A DNA stretch of 64,000 nucleotides, from the NCBI GenBank assembly GCA_937901745.1, contig CALGSZ010000106.1, positions 248,001 to 312,000 on the forward strand, given 5' to 3'. Below are positions 32,005-40,425 of this stretch, in pieces. The stretch is from an uncultured Chloroflexota bacterium. GTDB taxonomy: Bacteria; Chloroflexota; Chloroflexia; Thermomicrobiales; UBA6265. The notes under the pieces are model-generated. The model was not told the origin of the DNA. It did not search any database and saw nothing but the letters and a program-made list of their open reading frames with translations. Both the position numbers and the translations under genes were made by a program. Numbering within the stretch: position 1 is the first letter of the stretch; each line of letters starts with the position of its first letter.

Positions 32005-32943
32005 TCACCGCAGATCCTCCCGGTCACCGCGCAACGCAGCCACGTAGACGGCAACAAGCCCGAGAATCAGCACCGCGACGAAGTACGCGATCGACGCTCC
32101 GTAGCCAAAGTTGAAGAACTGGAACGTCTGCTGATAGGCGTAGACATTGAGCACGAGCGAAGAGTCGAGCGGTCCGCCCTGCGTCAGCACCCAGACGAGG
32201 TCGAACGCCTTCAACGCCCACATTGTCTCGATGATGAGGATGACGAGGAGGACAGGGCGCATCGCCGGCAGCGTGACGTTGCGAAACCGGTTGACCGGGC
32301 CAGCGCCGTCTACCTTCGCCGCATCGTGGAGATCCTTGGGCACGTGCTGCAGCGCGGCCAGGAACATCAAGCTGGCGAACGGCACCGCCTTCCAGATGTC
32401 GGCGAAGATGATGGCCGGCAGAGCGGTTTCCGGATCGCCGAGCCAAGAGCGATAGCGATCGATCAGGCCAATGCCCTCGAGGATGGCGTTGGCGACACCG
32501 AAGTTGCCGTTCAGAATCCATCCCCACATCAGGCCGTTCACGACAGATGAAAGCGCCCAGGGAACCAGAAAGAGGCTGCGCACGATACGCAGCCCTGGAA
32601 TCGCCTCATTGATGGTGAGCGCGATCGCCATCGCCAGAACGATCGTTGCGATGACGCGCGCCGCAGTGAAGACGAGCGTCTGCCGGAGCGCCTGATGCAG
32701 CCGGGCGTCGTCCAAGAAATCGAGGTAATGCTGAAACCCGACCCACTCATACACCGGACGGCCGCCGACGAACGTCACCTCGTTCAGGCTAAGGAAGAAC
32801 GCGTAAACCATGCCGCCGCCGACCAAGACCGCGATCACGATCAACGCCGGGGCGACGAACGCCAGGGCGAGCCGCCTCTCGCCGAGCATCATTTCCAGAC
32901 TGCGCTTTGGCGGTTCGGCCGGAGAGGCAACGCTCTGGACCAT
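32005..32943 (-). CDS. ABC transporter permease, CUT1 (MalF-like)
   Basis: Inner-membrane permease, 312 aa. The N-terminal helix 'LALAFVAPALIVIAVLVGGG' is followed by 'SLNEVTFVGGRPVYEWVGF', five more helices, the EAA loop 'HDAAKVDGAGPVNRFRNVTL' and 'VWVLTQGGPLDSSLVLNVY', a MalF-family block. GAGGTGA sits eight bases before the ATG. It lies 37 bases after the amidohydrolase gene and 73 bases before the binding-protein gene, clearly in one operon. It dimerises with the MalG-like permease at 29672-30556. Confidence 0.9.
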   Translation of the reverse strand: MVQSVASPAEPPKRSLEMMLGERRLALAFVAPALIVIAVLVGGGMVYAFFLSLNEVTFVGGRPVYEWVGFQHYLDFLDDARLHQALRQTLVFTAARVIATIVLAMAIALTINEAIPGLRIVRSLFLVPWALSSVVNGLMWGWILNGNFGVANAILEGIGLIDRYRSWLGDPETALPAIIFADIWKAVPFASLMFLAALQHVPKDLHDAAKVDGAGPVNRFRNVTLPAMRPVLLVILIIETMWALKAFDLVWVLTQGGPLDSSLVLNVYAYQQTFQFFNFGYGASIAYFVAVLILGLVAVYVAALRGDREDLR

Positions 32944-32980
32944 GGCAGATCACCTCGGGGAAGGCTCGAATCTCCCCGCG

Positions 32981-34369
32981 CTACGCCACTAACGCCTCGA
33001 ACCGCTCCATGATTCGCGGCCAGCGCTCATTGATCCTCGCTCTCACCTCTGCTTCGTCCACGAGGAGCAGCTCGCGGTCCTTCATGACAACCTGTCCGTC
33101 GACGATCACCGTGCGCACGTCGCGTCCGCTGACGCCGCGCGCGAGCGTAAAGGCCGGATCGTAAACGGGCTGCATGTCTAGCTCAGTCGGATCGACGAGG
33201 ATGAAGTCGGCGCGCTTGCCGACTTCGAGGCTGCCAAGCTCGTCCCCGGCGCCGAGCGCGCGCGCACCGCCGATCGTCGCGATGACCAGGCAATCCTCCG
33301 CGCCCAAGACGGTTCGGTCGTACCAGGGTGTGCCAAAGTTGGACTGCTGCGCGACCCAGGCGATGCTGGCGAGCCGGAACAGGTCGAGCGTGCCGTTCGA
33401 GGCGCCGTCCGAGCCGAGTCCGATCGCAATCCCGCGCCGCCACATCTGCGCCACCTTCGGTGGACCGATGAGGTAGTTCCCCATCGGACAGTGCGCGGCG
33501 GTGACGCGGTGCTGCGCGTAGAGATCGACCTCGTGGTCAGAGAGCAGAATCGAGTGCGCGGCATGAACGTGCGAGCCTAGGGAGCCGATGCTGTCGAGAT
33601 GCTCGGCCGGTCGCTTACCCCACCGCTCGGCGGCGAAATCGAGCTCGTAGACACCCTCCGCCAGGTGGGTGTGCATCCGCACGCCTAGTTGATTCGCCAG
33701 GTCGCGGAAGGCGATCCAAAGCTCCTCGCTGCAGACGATCAGCTGGCGCAGCGCCAGCCACGCGCGCACGCGTCCGCTCCCCTGAGAGCCGTTCCATCGC
33801 TTGACCAGTGCTTCATTCTCGGCAATGGCCTGCTGCGTGGTCATCTTCATCGAGGGCGGAACGCTTTCCGCGAAATCCATGTCCATCGTCGAGAGCGCGA
33901 TGAAGCCGCGAATGCCGACCTCTTCCGCCGCTCTCCCCATTTGATCGGGAAACGGTCCGCCCGCTTCCGCGAAGCACGTTGTGCCAACGCGGATCATGTT
34001 GCTGTAGGCGAGGAGTCCACTCAGGTAGACGTCTTCCTCGTCCAGGCAGGACTCGAATGGCAGGAAGTAGTTGCGCCAGACGGGAAGCTTGAGCTGCCGG
34101 CGCCGGCTGATCTCGACGATCTTGCCGCGAATGAGCTGCTGCGCGGTGTGGAAGTGGGCATCGATCAGCCCGGGCATCGCGATCTGCCCTTGGGCGTAGA
34201 TGGTCGACTGGGCATTGAAGAGGGTGCGAGCTTCAGTGGAGAGGCCTATCCAGACGATTCGACCATCGGCGACGGCAATCGCGCCGTCGCGAATCATCCG
34301 TCGCCCCGCGTCGAAGGTGACGATATCTGGTCCCAGGACCAAGAGATCGGCAGCCCGTTGTTGCTCCAC
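32981..34369 (-). CDS. Amidohydrolase family protein, nucleobase/nucleoside deaminase-like
   Basis: Metal-dependent deaminase or chlorohydrolase type (SsnA/MtaD/TrzN-like), 462 aa. His72-X-His74 ('LIDAHFHTAQQLI'), His235 and Glu238 in 'HTHLAEG', His272 ('AAHSILLSDHE') and Asp321 ('GLGSDGASNG') form the usual mononuclear metal and catalytic set. N- and C-terminal beta-sandwich parts frame the barrel ('GSLEVGKRADFILVD'). The GTG at 34369 has AAGGAGG six bases upstream. It heads the operon with an ABC importer and deoxyribosyltransferase, so a base or nucleoside deaminase (guanine, cytosine or adenosine-like) is the best guess. Hydroxyatrazine-type chemistry is the alternative. Confidence 0.85.
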   Translation of the reverse strand: MEQQRAADLLVLGPDIVTFDAGRRMIRDGAIAVADGRIVWIGLSTEARTLFNAQSTIYAQGQIAMPGLIDAHFHTAQQLIRGKIVEISRRRQLKLPVWRNYFLPFESCLDEEDVYLSGLLAYSNMIRVGTTCFAEAGGPFPDQMGRAAEEVGIRGFIALSTMDMDFAESVPPSMKMTTQQAIAENEALVKRWNGSQGSGRVRAWLALRQLIVCSEELWIAFRDLANQLGVRMHTHLAEGVYELDFAAERWGKRPAEHLDSIGSLGSHVHAAHSILLSDHEVDLYAQHRVTAAHCPMGNYLIGPPKVAQMWRRGIAIGLGSDGASNGTLDLFRLASIAWVAQQSNFGTPWYDRTVLGAEDCLVIATIGGARALGAGDELGSLEVGKRADFILVDPTELDMQPVYDPAFTLARGVSGRDVRTVIVDGQVVMKDRELLLVDEAEVRARINERWPRIMERFEALVA

Positions 34370-34689
34370 GCAAAGCCTCCTTGGCGGCGTCTAACGCGGC
34401 CCGGCACATCCCGGCACGTTATTCGCGGCGCGCGACTGAATCAGCAACATCTGCTGTATATATTCCAATATATGGAATGTAAGTTCGAAACATGGTACGG
34501 GCAGTATAGGAAAGCGCCTTACTTCCCTGCAAGCGCTGTAACGCGACGCTCCGGTGATTCAATGCACGACGAGGATGTTGACGAGGAAATGTGACACCGC
34601 CTCAATCAACCAAGATTTGTCGGCGCGCTTACGCACGGCTGCCGCGCCGCGCCGCAGGACAGGGCGATCGTCCGCTATACTCGCGCGGC
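34370..34689. other. Divergent intergenic region, nucleoside operon / HDAC-like gene
   Basis: About 320 bases. It contains an AT-rich island (about 34450-34500) with the inverted repeat listed next, in contrast to the GC-rich surroundings, and a TATACT box (34676-34681) only eight bases before the HDAC-like ATG. No gene or tRNA fold is apparent. Confidence 0.5.
34462..34478. promoter_or_regulatory. Putative operator: ATTCCA-N5-TGGAAT
   Basis: Perfect 6-bp inverted repeat with a 5-base centre, about 95 bases upstream of the amidohydrolase start, within the AT-rich island. Its TTCCA/TGGAA arms recall published IclR-family sites, so the IclR regulator at 27253-28074 is a candidate binder. This is inference from pattern only. 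Confidence 0.4.
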
Positions 34690-35718
34690 ATGAGCGATTC
34701 ACCAGCCACGCCGGCTTCCTTCAAGAACACCGCCCTCTTGCGGTCGCAGAGATTCCGCGATCATCGGGCGTCTCATCACCCCGAGCGCCCAGAACGGTTG
34801 GACGCGATTGACGCGGAGCTCGAGCGACAGAGACTGCTTGCCGACCCGCGCGACCTACCATTCGCGCCGGCCGAGCTGAACGACGTCGAGCGTGTCCACA
34901 ACCCGTGGTATGTCGAGGCGTTGGAGCGCGCGTCGGAGCATGGCGGTGGCTGGCTGGATCATGACACCTACGTGTGCCCAGATTCCTACGAGATCGCACT
35001 GCTCGCCGCCGGGGCGGCGGTCGCCGCGGTCGACGCGGTTCTGGATGGCCACGCGCCGCGTGCCTTCGCGCTCATCCGGCCGCCCGGCCACCACGCGACG
35101 CCGGAACGCGGGATGGGCTTCTGTCTTTTCAACAATGTCGCCATCGCGGCCGGGCACGCGCTCTCCCGCGGTCTCGAGCGCGTCATGATCGTCGATTGGG
35201 ACGTGCACCACGGCAACGGAACCCAAGATGCCTACTATGACACCGATGCCGTGCTGTTCTGCTCGATCCATCAGTACCCCTTCTATCCCGGCACCGGCTC
35301 CACGGCGGAGAACGGACTCGGCAAGGGAGATGGGTACACGCTCAACATCCCGCTACGCGCCGGCCAGCGCGATGAGGATTATCTTCGGGTGATGAACGAA
35401 GTCATCGTGCCGGCCGCACGGAAGTACCGCCCAGAATTGGTCCTCGTGTCCGCCGGTTACGATGCTCACGGCGCTGACCCCATCGGCGGAATGCGGCTGA
35501 CGGAGGCCGGATTTGCCGAGCTGGCAAAGCGGGTCGCCGCGATCGCCGAAGAGCAGTGCGACGGGCGCATGGCGCTCGTGCTCGAAGGGGGCTACGACAT
35601 GACGGCGCTCGCCCGCTCCGTTGCCGCCACCATCCGCGCTCTCGATGGGGAGTCGGCCGCCGAGTATGATGATCAGGCCACAATTGGAACGGTCCACGAG
35701 GGGGACTCGAGCGAATGA
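34690..35718 (+). CDS. Histone deacetylase family protein (AcuC/HDAH-like)
   Basis: Zinc-dependent deacetylase of the arginase-deacetylase fold, 342 aa. 'IRPPGHHATPERGMGFCLF' has the paired catalytic His; 'DWDVHHGNGTQ' and 'SAGYDAHGADPIGGM' give the metal Asp-His-Asp set; 'LEGGYDMTALA' is the C-terminal Tyr motif. 'HHPERPERLDAID' lies near the N-terminus. Bacterial relatives act on acetylated proteins, acetoin-linked AcsA or polyamines; the substrate here is unknown. The ATG at 34690 is used, since the in-frame sequence before it is non-conserved. A TATACT box ends eight bases upstream, so the message may be leaderless. The 3' end overlaps the next gene by four bases (ATGA). Confidence 0.92.
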   Translation: MSDSPATPASFKNTALLRSQRFRDHRASHHPERPERLDAIDAELERQRLLADPRDLPFAPAELNDVERVHNPWYVEALERASEHGGGWLDHDTYVCPDSYEIALLAAGAAVAAVDAVLDGHAPRAFALIRPPGHHATPERGMGFCLFNNVAIAAGHALSRGLERVMIVDWDVHHGNGTQDAYYDTDAVLFCSIHQYPFYPGTGSTAENGLGKGDGYTLNIPLRAGQRDEDYLRVMNEVIVPAARKYRPELVLVSAGYDAHGADPIGGMRLTEAGFAELAKRVAAIAEEQCDGRMALVLEGGYDMTALARSVAATIRALDGESAAEYDDQATIGTVHEGDSSE

Positions 35719-36857
35719 TGAGCCGACCACCCGGTCCGAACACCTTCGTCCCGGCGTACCGGCAAGAGGACGAGCGCAAGCGGGACGAGGCGCGGCTAAC
35801 CGCCCTGCAGAACCAGATTGACGAGCTCCGCCAGGCGCTGCGGGAGCTGGCGAGCCGGCAAGTGCGCATTGAGGAGGCGCTCAAGCATCACGAAGGCAAT
35901 GCGGCGCAGAACCGTCTCATCCTCGACCAAATCCGGCAAGAGGCGCAGCAGACGGCGCAGGCGCGGGCGCTCGACGAGAACCGGACCCGGCAAGTCATCG
36001 CCGATCTCGAGCAGCGGCTGGACGACGCGATACGGCCAATCCGCTCGCTGCAAGCACACGTCAATGAGCTGGTCGAGGCGTCGCGTCGCAAGACGGATGA
36101 CACAAGCCAGCACCTGAAACGTTATGACGAGCTGCGATCCCTAATCGAGCACCTATCCGCGGTCGGCGACCGCAACGCGGTCGTCGCGCACCAGCTCCGC
36201 GACTCGATCGACAACCTGCGCGGAGAGACTGATCAGCTGCGCCGGGATATTCTCCGGAACGAGGACGCCATCAAGATCGTCGATCAGGAGTCCCGCCGCC
36301 GCATCGCCGAGGTGGTCGAAGCCGATGCGGCGCTCTCCGCTCGGCTGGACGAGCTTCGCTCCGACGTCACCCATGCTCTCGACCTTATAGAGGAAACGCG
36401 ACGGTCGATCGTCCACATCGACCCGGCACTCGAGGAGCTGCGAGGCGTCGACGCGACGATCAAACAGGATATCGCGCGAGTTCATACCCAAGCGGTCGAG
36501 CGACACGAGGTGCTGGTCGATCGCATCGAAGACCAGCGGCAGGCCGTGGACGCGCAATTCGTTGAGATTCGGCAGAGCGCGGAGCAGCGTTTCGAGCGGC
36601 TTGCCGAGCGCATAGACGAGGTGACGGAGCTGTATCGCGAGCTCGGTCTACGCATCGGCGCCGTCGCGCACCAGCTTGACGAGCTTCGGCTGGCCGATAG
36701 CTCCCTGCGCCGCGACATGTGGGCGCTCCACGAGCAGCGGGTCCGCTTGCGTCTCGAGCAGGCGCAGCAAGAGCTCGATCTCGTGACCAGCCAGCGACGG
36801 AACGCCGACGTCGACAGCGCCGACCATCGGCCAGCCTCTCGCCCCGCCGACCGGTAA
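35715..36857 (+). CDS. Long coiled-coil protein of unknown function
   Basis: Soluble protein of 380 aa with no signal peptide or membrane segment. Apart from short Pro-rich ends, nearly the whole chain (about residues 18-365) shows heptad-like runs such as 'ARLTALQNQIDELRQALREL' and 'QLRDSIDNLRGETDQLRRDI'; it is rich in Arg, Glu, Gln and Asp and lacks Cys. I do not recognise a family beyond SMC-like coiled coils, which could be coincidental. Its ATG overlaps the stop of the deacetylase-like gene, so the two are translationally coupled and may work together, for example with the coiled coil as scaffold. The next gene starts 206 bases on. Confidence 0.8.
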   Translation: MMSRPPGPNTFVPAYRQEDERKRDEARLTALQNQIDELRQALRELASRQVRIEEALKHHEGNAAQNRLILDQIRQEAQQTAQARALDENRTRQVIADLEQRLDDAIRPIRSLQAHVNELVEASRRKTDDTSQHLKRYDELRSLIEHLSAVGDRNAVVAHQLRDSIDNLRGETDQLRRDILRNEDAIKIVDQESRRRIAEVVEADAALSARLDELRSDVTHALDLIEETRRSIVHIDPALEELRGVDATIKQDIARVHTQAVERHEVLVDRIEDQRQAVDAQFVEIRQSAEQRFERLAERIDEVTELYRELGLRIGAVAHQLDELRLADSSLRRDMWALHEQRVRLRLEQAQQELDLVTSQRRNADVDSADHRPASRPADR

Positions 36858-37063
36858 TTCCCGCCGCCAAACGGCGAGCTTCGCATATGCACGGTGGTTG
36901 GCTGTGGCGCCGCGCACTTAGCTTGCGCGACAAATTCCAGCCGGAAGCGAGTCTGGCAGGCGTCACGTTTGCGAAGCTTGCCCGCCGGGGACATTACCGG
37001 CGATTTCGGTGCCCTTGACGTGGCGGAGAGACACGAGCGGCTCACCGAGGACGAGCGAAGCAG

Positions 37064-39493
37064 ATGACGGACTCCTACGCCATCGACGCCGAGACGGAGG
37101 CCGCGAATCGTGGTTGGTGGCGGCGCGATGCGGTGGCCGTTTCGGTGCTGGCGGTCGCGGTCGGACTCAGCTGGATCCGACTCGTTGCCGGCGGCACGAT
37201 CATCGGACAGGACTCCGCCACGCAGTTCTATCCGTGGTACTCCTACCTCGGTGAGCGACTCCGTCAGCTCGATATCCCCTTATGGAGTTCCGCACAGTTC
37301 TCCGGCGCGCCGTTCGTCGCCGATCCGCAATCCGGCTGGACATACGTGCTGGCGATGGCGCTCTTCGCGACACTTCCGCTCGCGCTCGCGGCCAACGCCT
37401 ATCTCCTCGCCCACCTCGCGCTCGCGGCATTTGGCGCCTATGGCCTGGCAAGAGCATTAGGCATTGGCTCGCTCGGGGCGTTGACGGCAGGGCTCGGCTA
37501 TGGCCTATCCGGGCTCGTCTACGGCCGCTCAGTTTGCTGTCCGGCGCAGATTCAGGCCGCAGCGTGGATGCCACTCTTGCTGCTTGGCGCTGACATCGCG
37601 ATCCGTCAGCGAACGCTGGCCGCCCGCGCCGCTTGGTGGGGCATTACGGGCTTCGCGCTGAGCCAAATTCTGGCGACCTGGCTCGGGCAGGTGAGCTACT
37701 ACGCGCTGCTGGTCCTCGGTAGCTTCGTCGCCTATCGGACGCTACTTGACCCGCCCATCGCGATCCCCAGGTGGAAGCCACGACTCTTGACCCTGATCTA
37801 CAACGGCAGCGCGATTCTGGCAGTCGGATTCGGGCTCGCCGCCGCAGGCATCCTGCCTCGCCTCGACTACAACCGCTGGACGAACGTCGCGGGCGGGGTC
37901 TACGGCGGCCCGCACGAGTACGCGGCTATTCTCGGCGGTTGGTCGCCGGAGCAGACGCCGCTCGGCGATCTGACACGGTCGCTCTATTACCCTGGTGGCG
38001 GGATCGCCGCGCTCGCATTGATCGGTGTCATTCTCGCAAGGCGCAAGTATGCCAGCCCCTACTTCGCCGGGGTGATCGTCGCCGCGTTCATTCTGGCCTT
38101 CGACCGAACGACGCCGCTCCACTGGCTGCTCTACAACACGCTGCCCCGCTTTGAGGACCTGCACCGTCACTGGCCTGAGCGGATCGCGATCGCCACGTTC
38201 ATCGCACCGTCAATGCTCGCCGGCGCCACGGTCAGCGCAATCGCGTCATATCGAATCCCGGCGCGTCGATTGCTTGCGGCGGCGCTGGTCCCGACCGCGG
38301 TCATCGTTGGGGCAGCCACGATCTGGCATCTCGACGTGTCCGCCTCCTGGATTGGCGTGGGCGCGGCGCTCCTCGTCGCTGGTGTCGTCGCCGTGCGCGG
38401 CCTCCTCAAGTCTCCTCTCCTAGTGCGAGCGATTCCGGTCATCCTCCTCGGCATCGCCAGCGTTGACCTGGCGATCGCCGGGCCGAAGATACTCGACTCC
38501 GGCCCCTACGGAGGCTTCCACCGCGTCGATCTCGACGCGTACTACGCGCCATCCGGCGCCGTTCAGTTCTTGCAGGAGCAGCTGCGCGAGGAGCCGTTCC
38601 GATTCTTCGGCTACGACCCGGCATTGCGCGCCACGGTTTCGGGCCTGCCGGTCCTCTACCGGTACCAGTTCGTGAATCCCCGCTCAGCCGCGCTCATCGT
38701 CAACAACCGCGCCACGATCTTTGGGTTGGAAGACGTGCAGGGATACAACCCGGTTCAGTTTCAGCGGTATGTGGACTACATCACCGCGCTGAACGGAGCG
38801 CGGCAGGAATACCACGACGCTGCCGTCTTCCCCGCCGGCTTGTCCTCCCCCTTGGTCGACCTACTGAACGTCCGGTACATCGTGTTACCCGCCGAGTTTG
38901 GCGAAGACCGAGATGACATCCAGGAGTTGCTCGACCAGTTCCCCGTCGTCTACCGGGACGAGTCGGTTCAGATAGTCGAGAACACGGACGCGCTGCCGCG
39001 CGCCTGGATCGTTCACGACGTGCGCCAGCATACGGCCGAGGAGGCGCTCGAGATGCTCGCCTCCGGGGTAATCGATCCCCGCGTCACGGCTCTCCTCGAA
39101 GAGACGCCACCTGAGACGCAGCAACCCGCCTCGCCCGACAACGATCGCGTGACGATCGTCGAGCGAAGACCAGAGCGGATGGTGATTCAGGTTACGACGG
39201 ATGCGCCGGGACTCTTAGTCCTGAGCGAGGTGGCTACGCCGGGTTGGCAAGCGACTGTGGACGGGGAGCCGTCGACAATTCTGAGCGCCAACTATCTGTT
39301 CCGTAGCGTGCCCATCCCGGCCGGAACCCACGTCGTCGAGATTCGATACGAGTCAAATTTGACGACGCTCGGTCTCGTGGTGAGCGCCGCAACCGTATTC
39401 GGCATTGTCGCGCTCGCGCTGAGCCCGCTCTGGTTCCCATCGGTTACGTCGTCCCGCATCCGGCGCCGCGTTAGCCCGGCGTTGCCGACTTGA
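37064..39493 (+). CDS. YfhO-like polytopic membrane protein (GT-C type)
   Basis: Large integral membrane protein, 809 aa, with about twelve hydrophobic helices up to roughly residue 475, then a long C-terminal extracytoplasmic region and a final helix near 780. 'GQDSATQFYPWYSYLGERLR' near the N-terminus and 'FSGAPFVADPQSGWTYVLAM' match the YfhO family; the C-terminal part has 'LVDLLNVRYIVLP' and 'EVATPGWQATVDGEP', also typical. Family members are linked to glycosylation of cell-wall polymers. The substrate is unknown. GAAG is the only weak ribosome site. No sugar-nucleotide genes are nearby. Confidence 0.8.
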   Translation: MTDSYAIDAETEAANRGWWRRDAVAVSVLAVAVGLSWIRLVAGGTIIGQDSATQFYPWYSYLGERLRQLDIPLWSSAQFSGAPFVADPQSGWTYVLAMALFATLPLALAANAYLLAHLALAAFGAYGLARALGIGSLGALTAGLGYGLSGLVYGRSVCCPAQIQAAAWMPLLLLGADIAIRQRTLAARAAWWGITGFALSQILATWLGQVSYYALLVLGSFVAYRTLLDPPIAIPRWKPRLLTLIYNGSAILAVGFGLAAAGILPRLDYNRWTNVAGGVYGGPHEYAAILGGWSPEQTPLGDLTRSLYYPGGGIAALALIGVILARRKYASPYFAGVIVAAFILAFDRTTPLHWLLYNTLPRFEDLHRHWPERIAIATFIAPSMLAGATVSAIASYRIPARRLLAAALVPTAVIVGAATIWHLDVSASWIGVGAALLVAGVVAVRGLLKSPLLVRAIPVILLGIASVDLAIAGPKILDSGPYGGFHRVDLDAYYAPSGAVQFLQEQLREEPFRFFGYDPALRATVSGLPVLYRYQFVNPRSAALIVNNRATIFGLEDVQGYNPVQFQRYVDYITALNGARQEYHDAAVFPAGLSSPLVDLLNVRYIVLPAEFGEDRDDIQELLDQFPVVYRDESVQIVENTDALPRAWIVHDVRQHTAEEALEMLASGVIDPRVTALLEETPPETQQPASPDNDRVTIVERRPERMVIQVTTDAPGLLVLSEVATPGWQATVDGEPSTILSANYLFRSVPIPAGTHVVEIRYESNLTTLGLVVSAATVFGIVALALSPLWFPSVTSSRIRRRVSPALPT

Positions 39494-39672
39494 CTCGACT
39501 CACCTCAATTGGCGAGCCCTTGCGAGCCCAGATAGGTCAGAATAGGTAAGTGCGCGGCCCCAAGAGGCCGCCCGCGGGCAAGCGTCTTGCGTGCCCGAGA
39601 AAATCGTGCGGTTCTCCATTTCCACCCGATCTCACACGGCGCCGCGCTCGCGACCCAGCAAGGAAAGGCACC

Positions 39673-40425
39673 ATGACAACGATCTTTCGCGACCGTCACG
39701 ATGCGGGGCGCCGGTTGGCAGCGCGCCTGAGCACCTATGCCAATCGGCCGGACGTGTTGGTACTGGCCTTGCCGCGCGGGGGAGTACCGGTCGGGTACGA
39801 GGTCGCAAAGGCGCTCAATGTCCCGCTAGACGTCTTCCTGGTCCGCAAGCTGGGGGTGCCGGGCCATGAGGAACTGGCGATGGGCGCCATCGCAAGCGGA
39901 GGCGTCCGCGTACTAAACAATGAGGTCGTCCAGGCCTGGCACATCTCACCGGACGTGATCGAGGCGGTCACGGCGGATGAACGACGTGAGCTAGCGCGCC
40001 GGGAGCAGATGTACCGGGATGATCGCCCTGCCCCGGAGGTTCGCGGCAAGACGGTGATTCTGGTGGATGACGGATTGGCGACCGGTTCGACCATGCGCGC
40101 TGCCGCTCAGGCGCTTCGCAACCAAGATCCCGCCAAGATCGTTGCGGCGGTGCCAGTCGCCGCTCAATCCACCTGTGAATCGCTGCATGACGTCGTGGAT
40201 GAGGTCGTCTGCGAGCTCACGCCGCCCGACTTCTACGCCGTCGGACTCTGGTACGCCGACTTTTCACCGACGAGCGACGACGAAGTTCGCACGCTCCTCC
40301 AAGACGCCGAATCTTGGAATCCGCGAACGGGCAACCGATCCGCGAGCGACGCTGTCCCGTCGCTGGCGACCGACCCGCGTCAGATCGCGCGCAACCTGGA
40401 TAGCGTCACGGACACCGACACCTAG
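39673..40425 (+). CDS. Phosphoribosyltransferase family protein
   Basis: Cytosolic type I PRTase-fold protein, 250 aa. 'LALPRGGVPVGYEVAKAL', 'DVFLVRKLGVPGHEELAMG' and the PRPP loop 'VILVDDGLATGSTMRAA' (about residues 121-137) are clear. This form, with 'YADFSPTSDDEV' near the end, is common as a stand-alone gene or beside erythromycin-esterase or dienelactone-hydrolase genes; its reaction is not established. About 35 C-terminal residues are polar and probably disordered. The ATG at 39673 has AAGGAAAGG upstream; earlier in-frame codons look non-coding. No partner gene lies nearby. Confidence 0.85.
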   Translation: MTTIFRDRHDAGRRLAARLSTYANRPDVLVLALPRGGVPVGYEVAKALNVPLDVFLVRKLGVPGHEELAMGAIASGGVRVLNNEVVQAWHISPDVIEAVTADERRELARREQMYRDDRPAPEVRGKTVILVDDGLATGSTMRAAAQALRNQDPAKIVAAVPVAAQSTCESLHDVVDEVVCELTPPDFYAVGLWYADFSPTSDDEVRTLLQDAESWNPRTGNRSASDAVPSLATDPRQIARNLDSVTDTDT

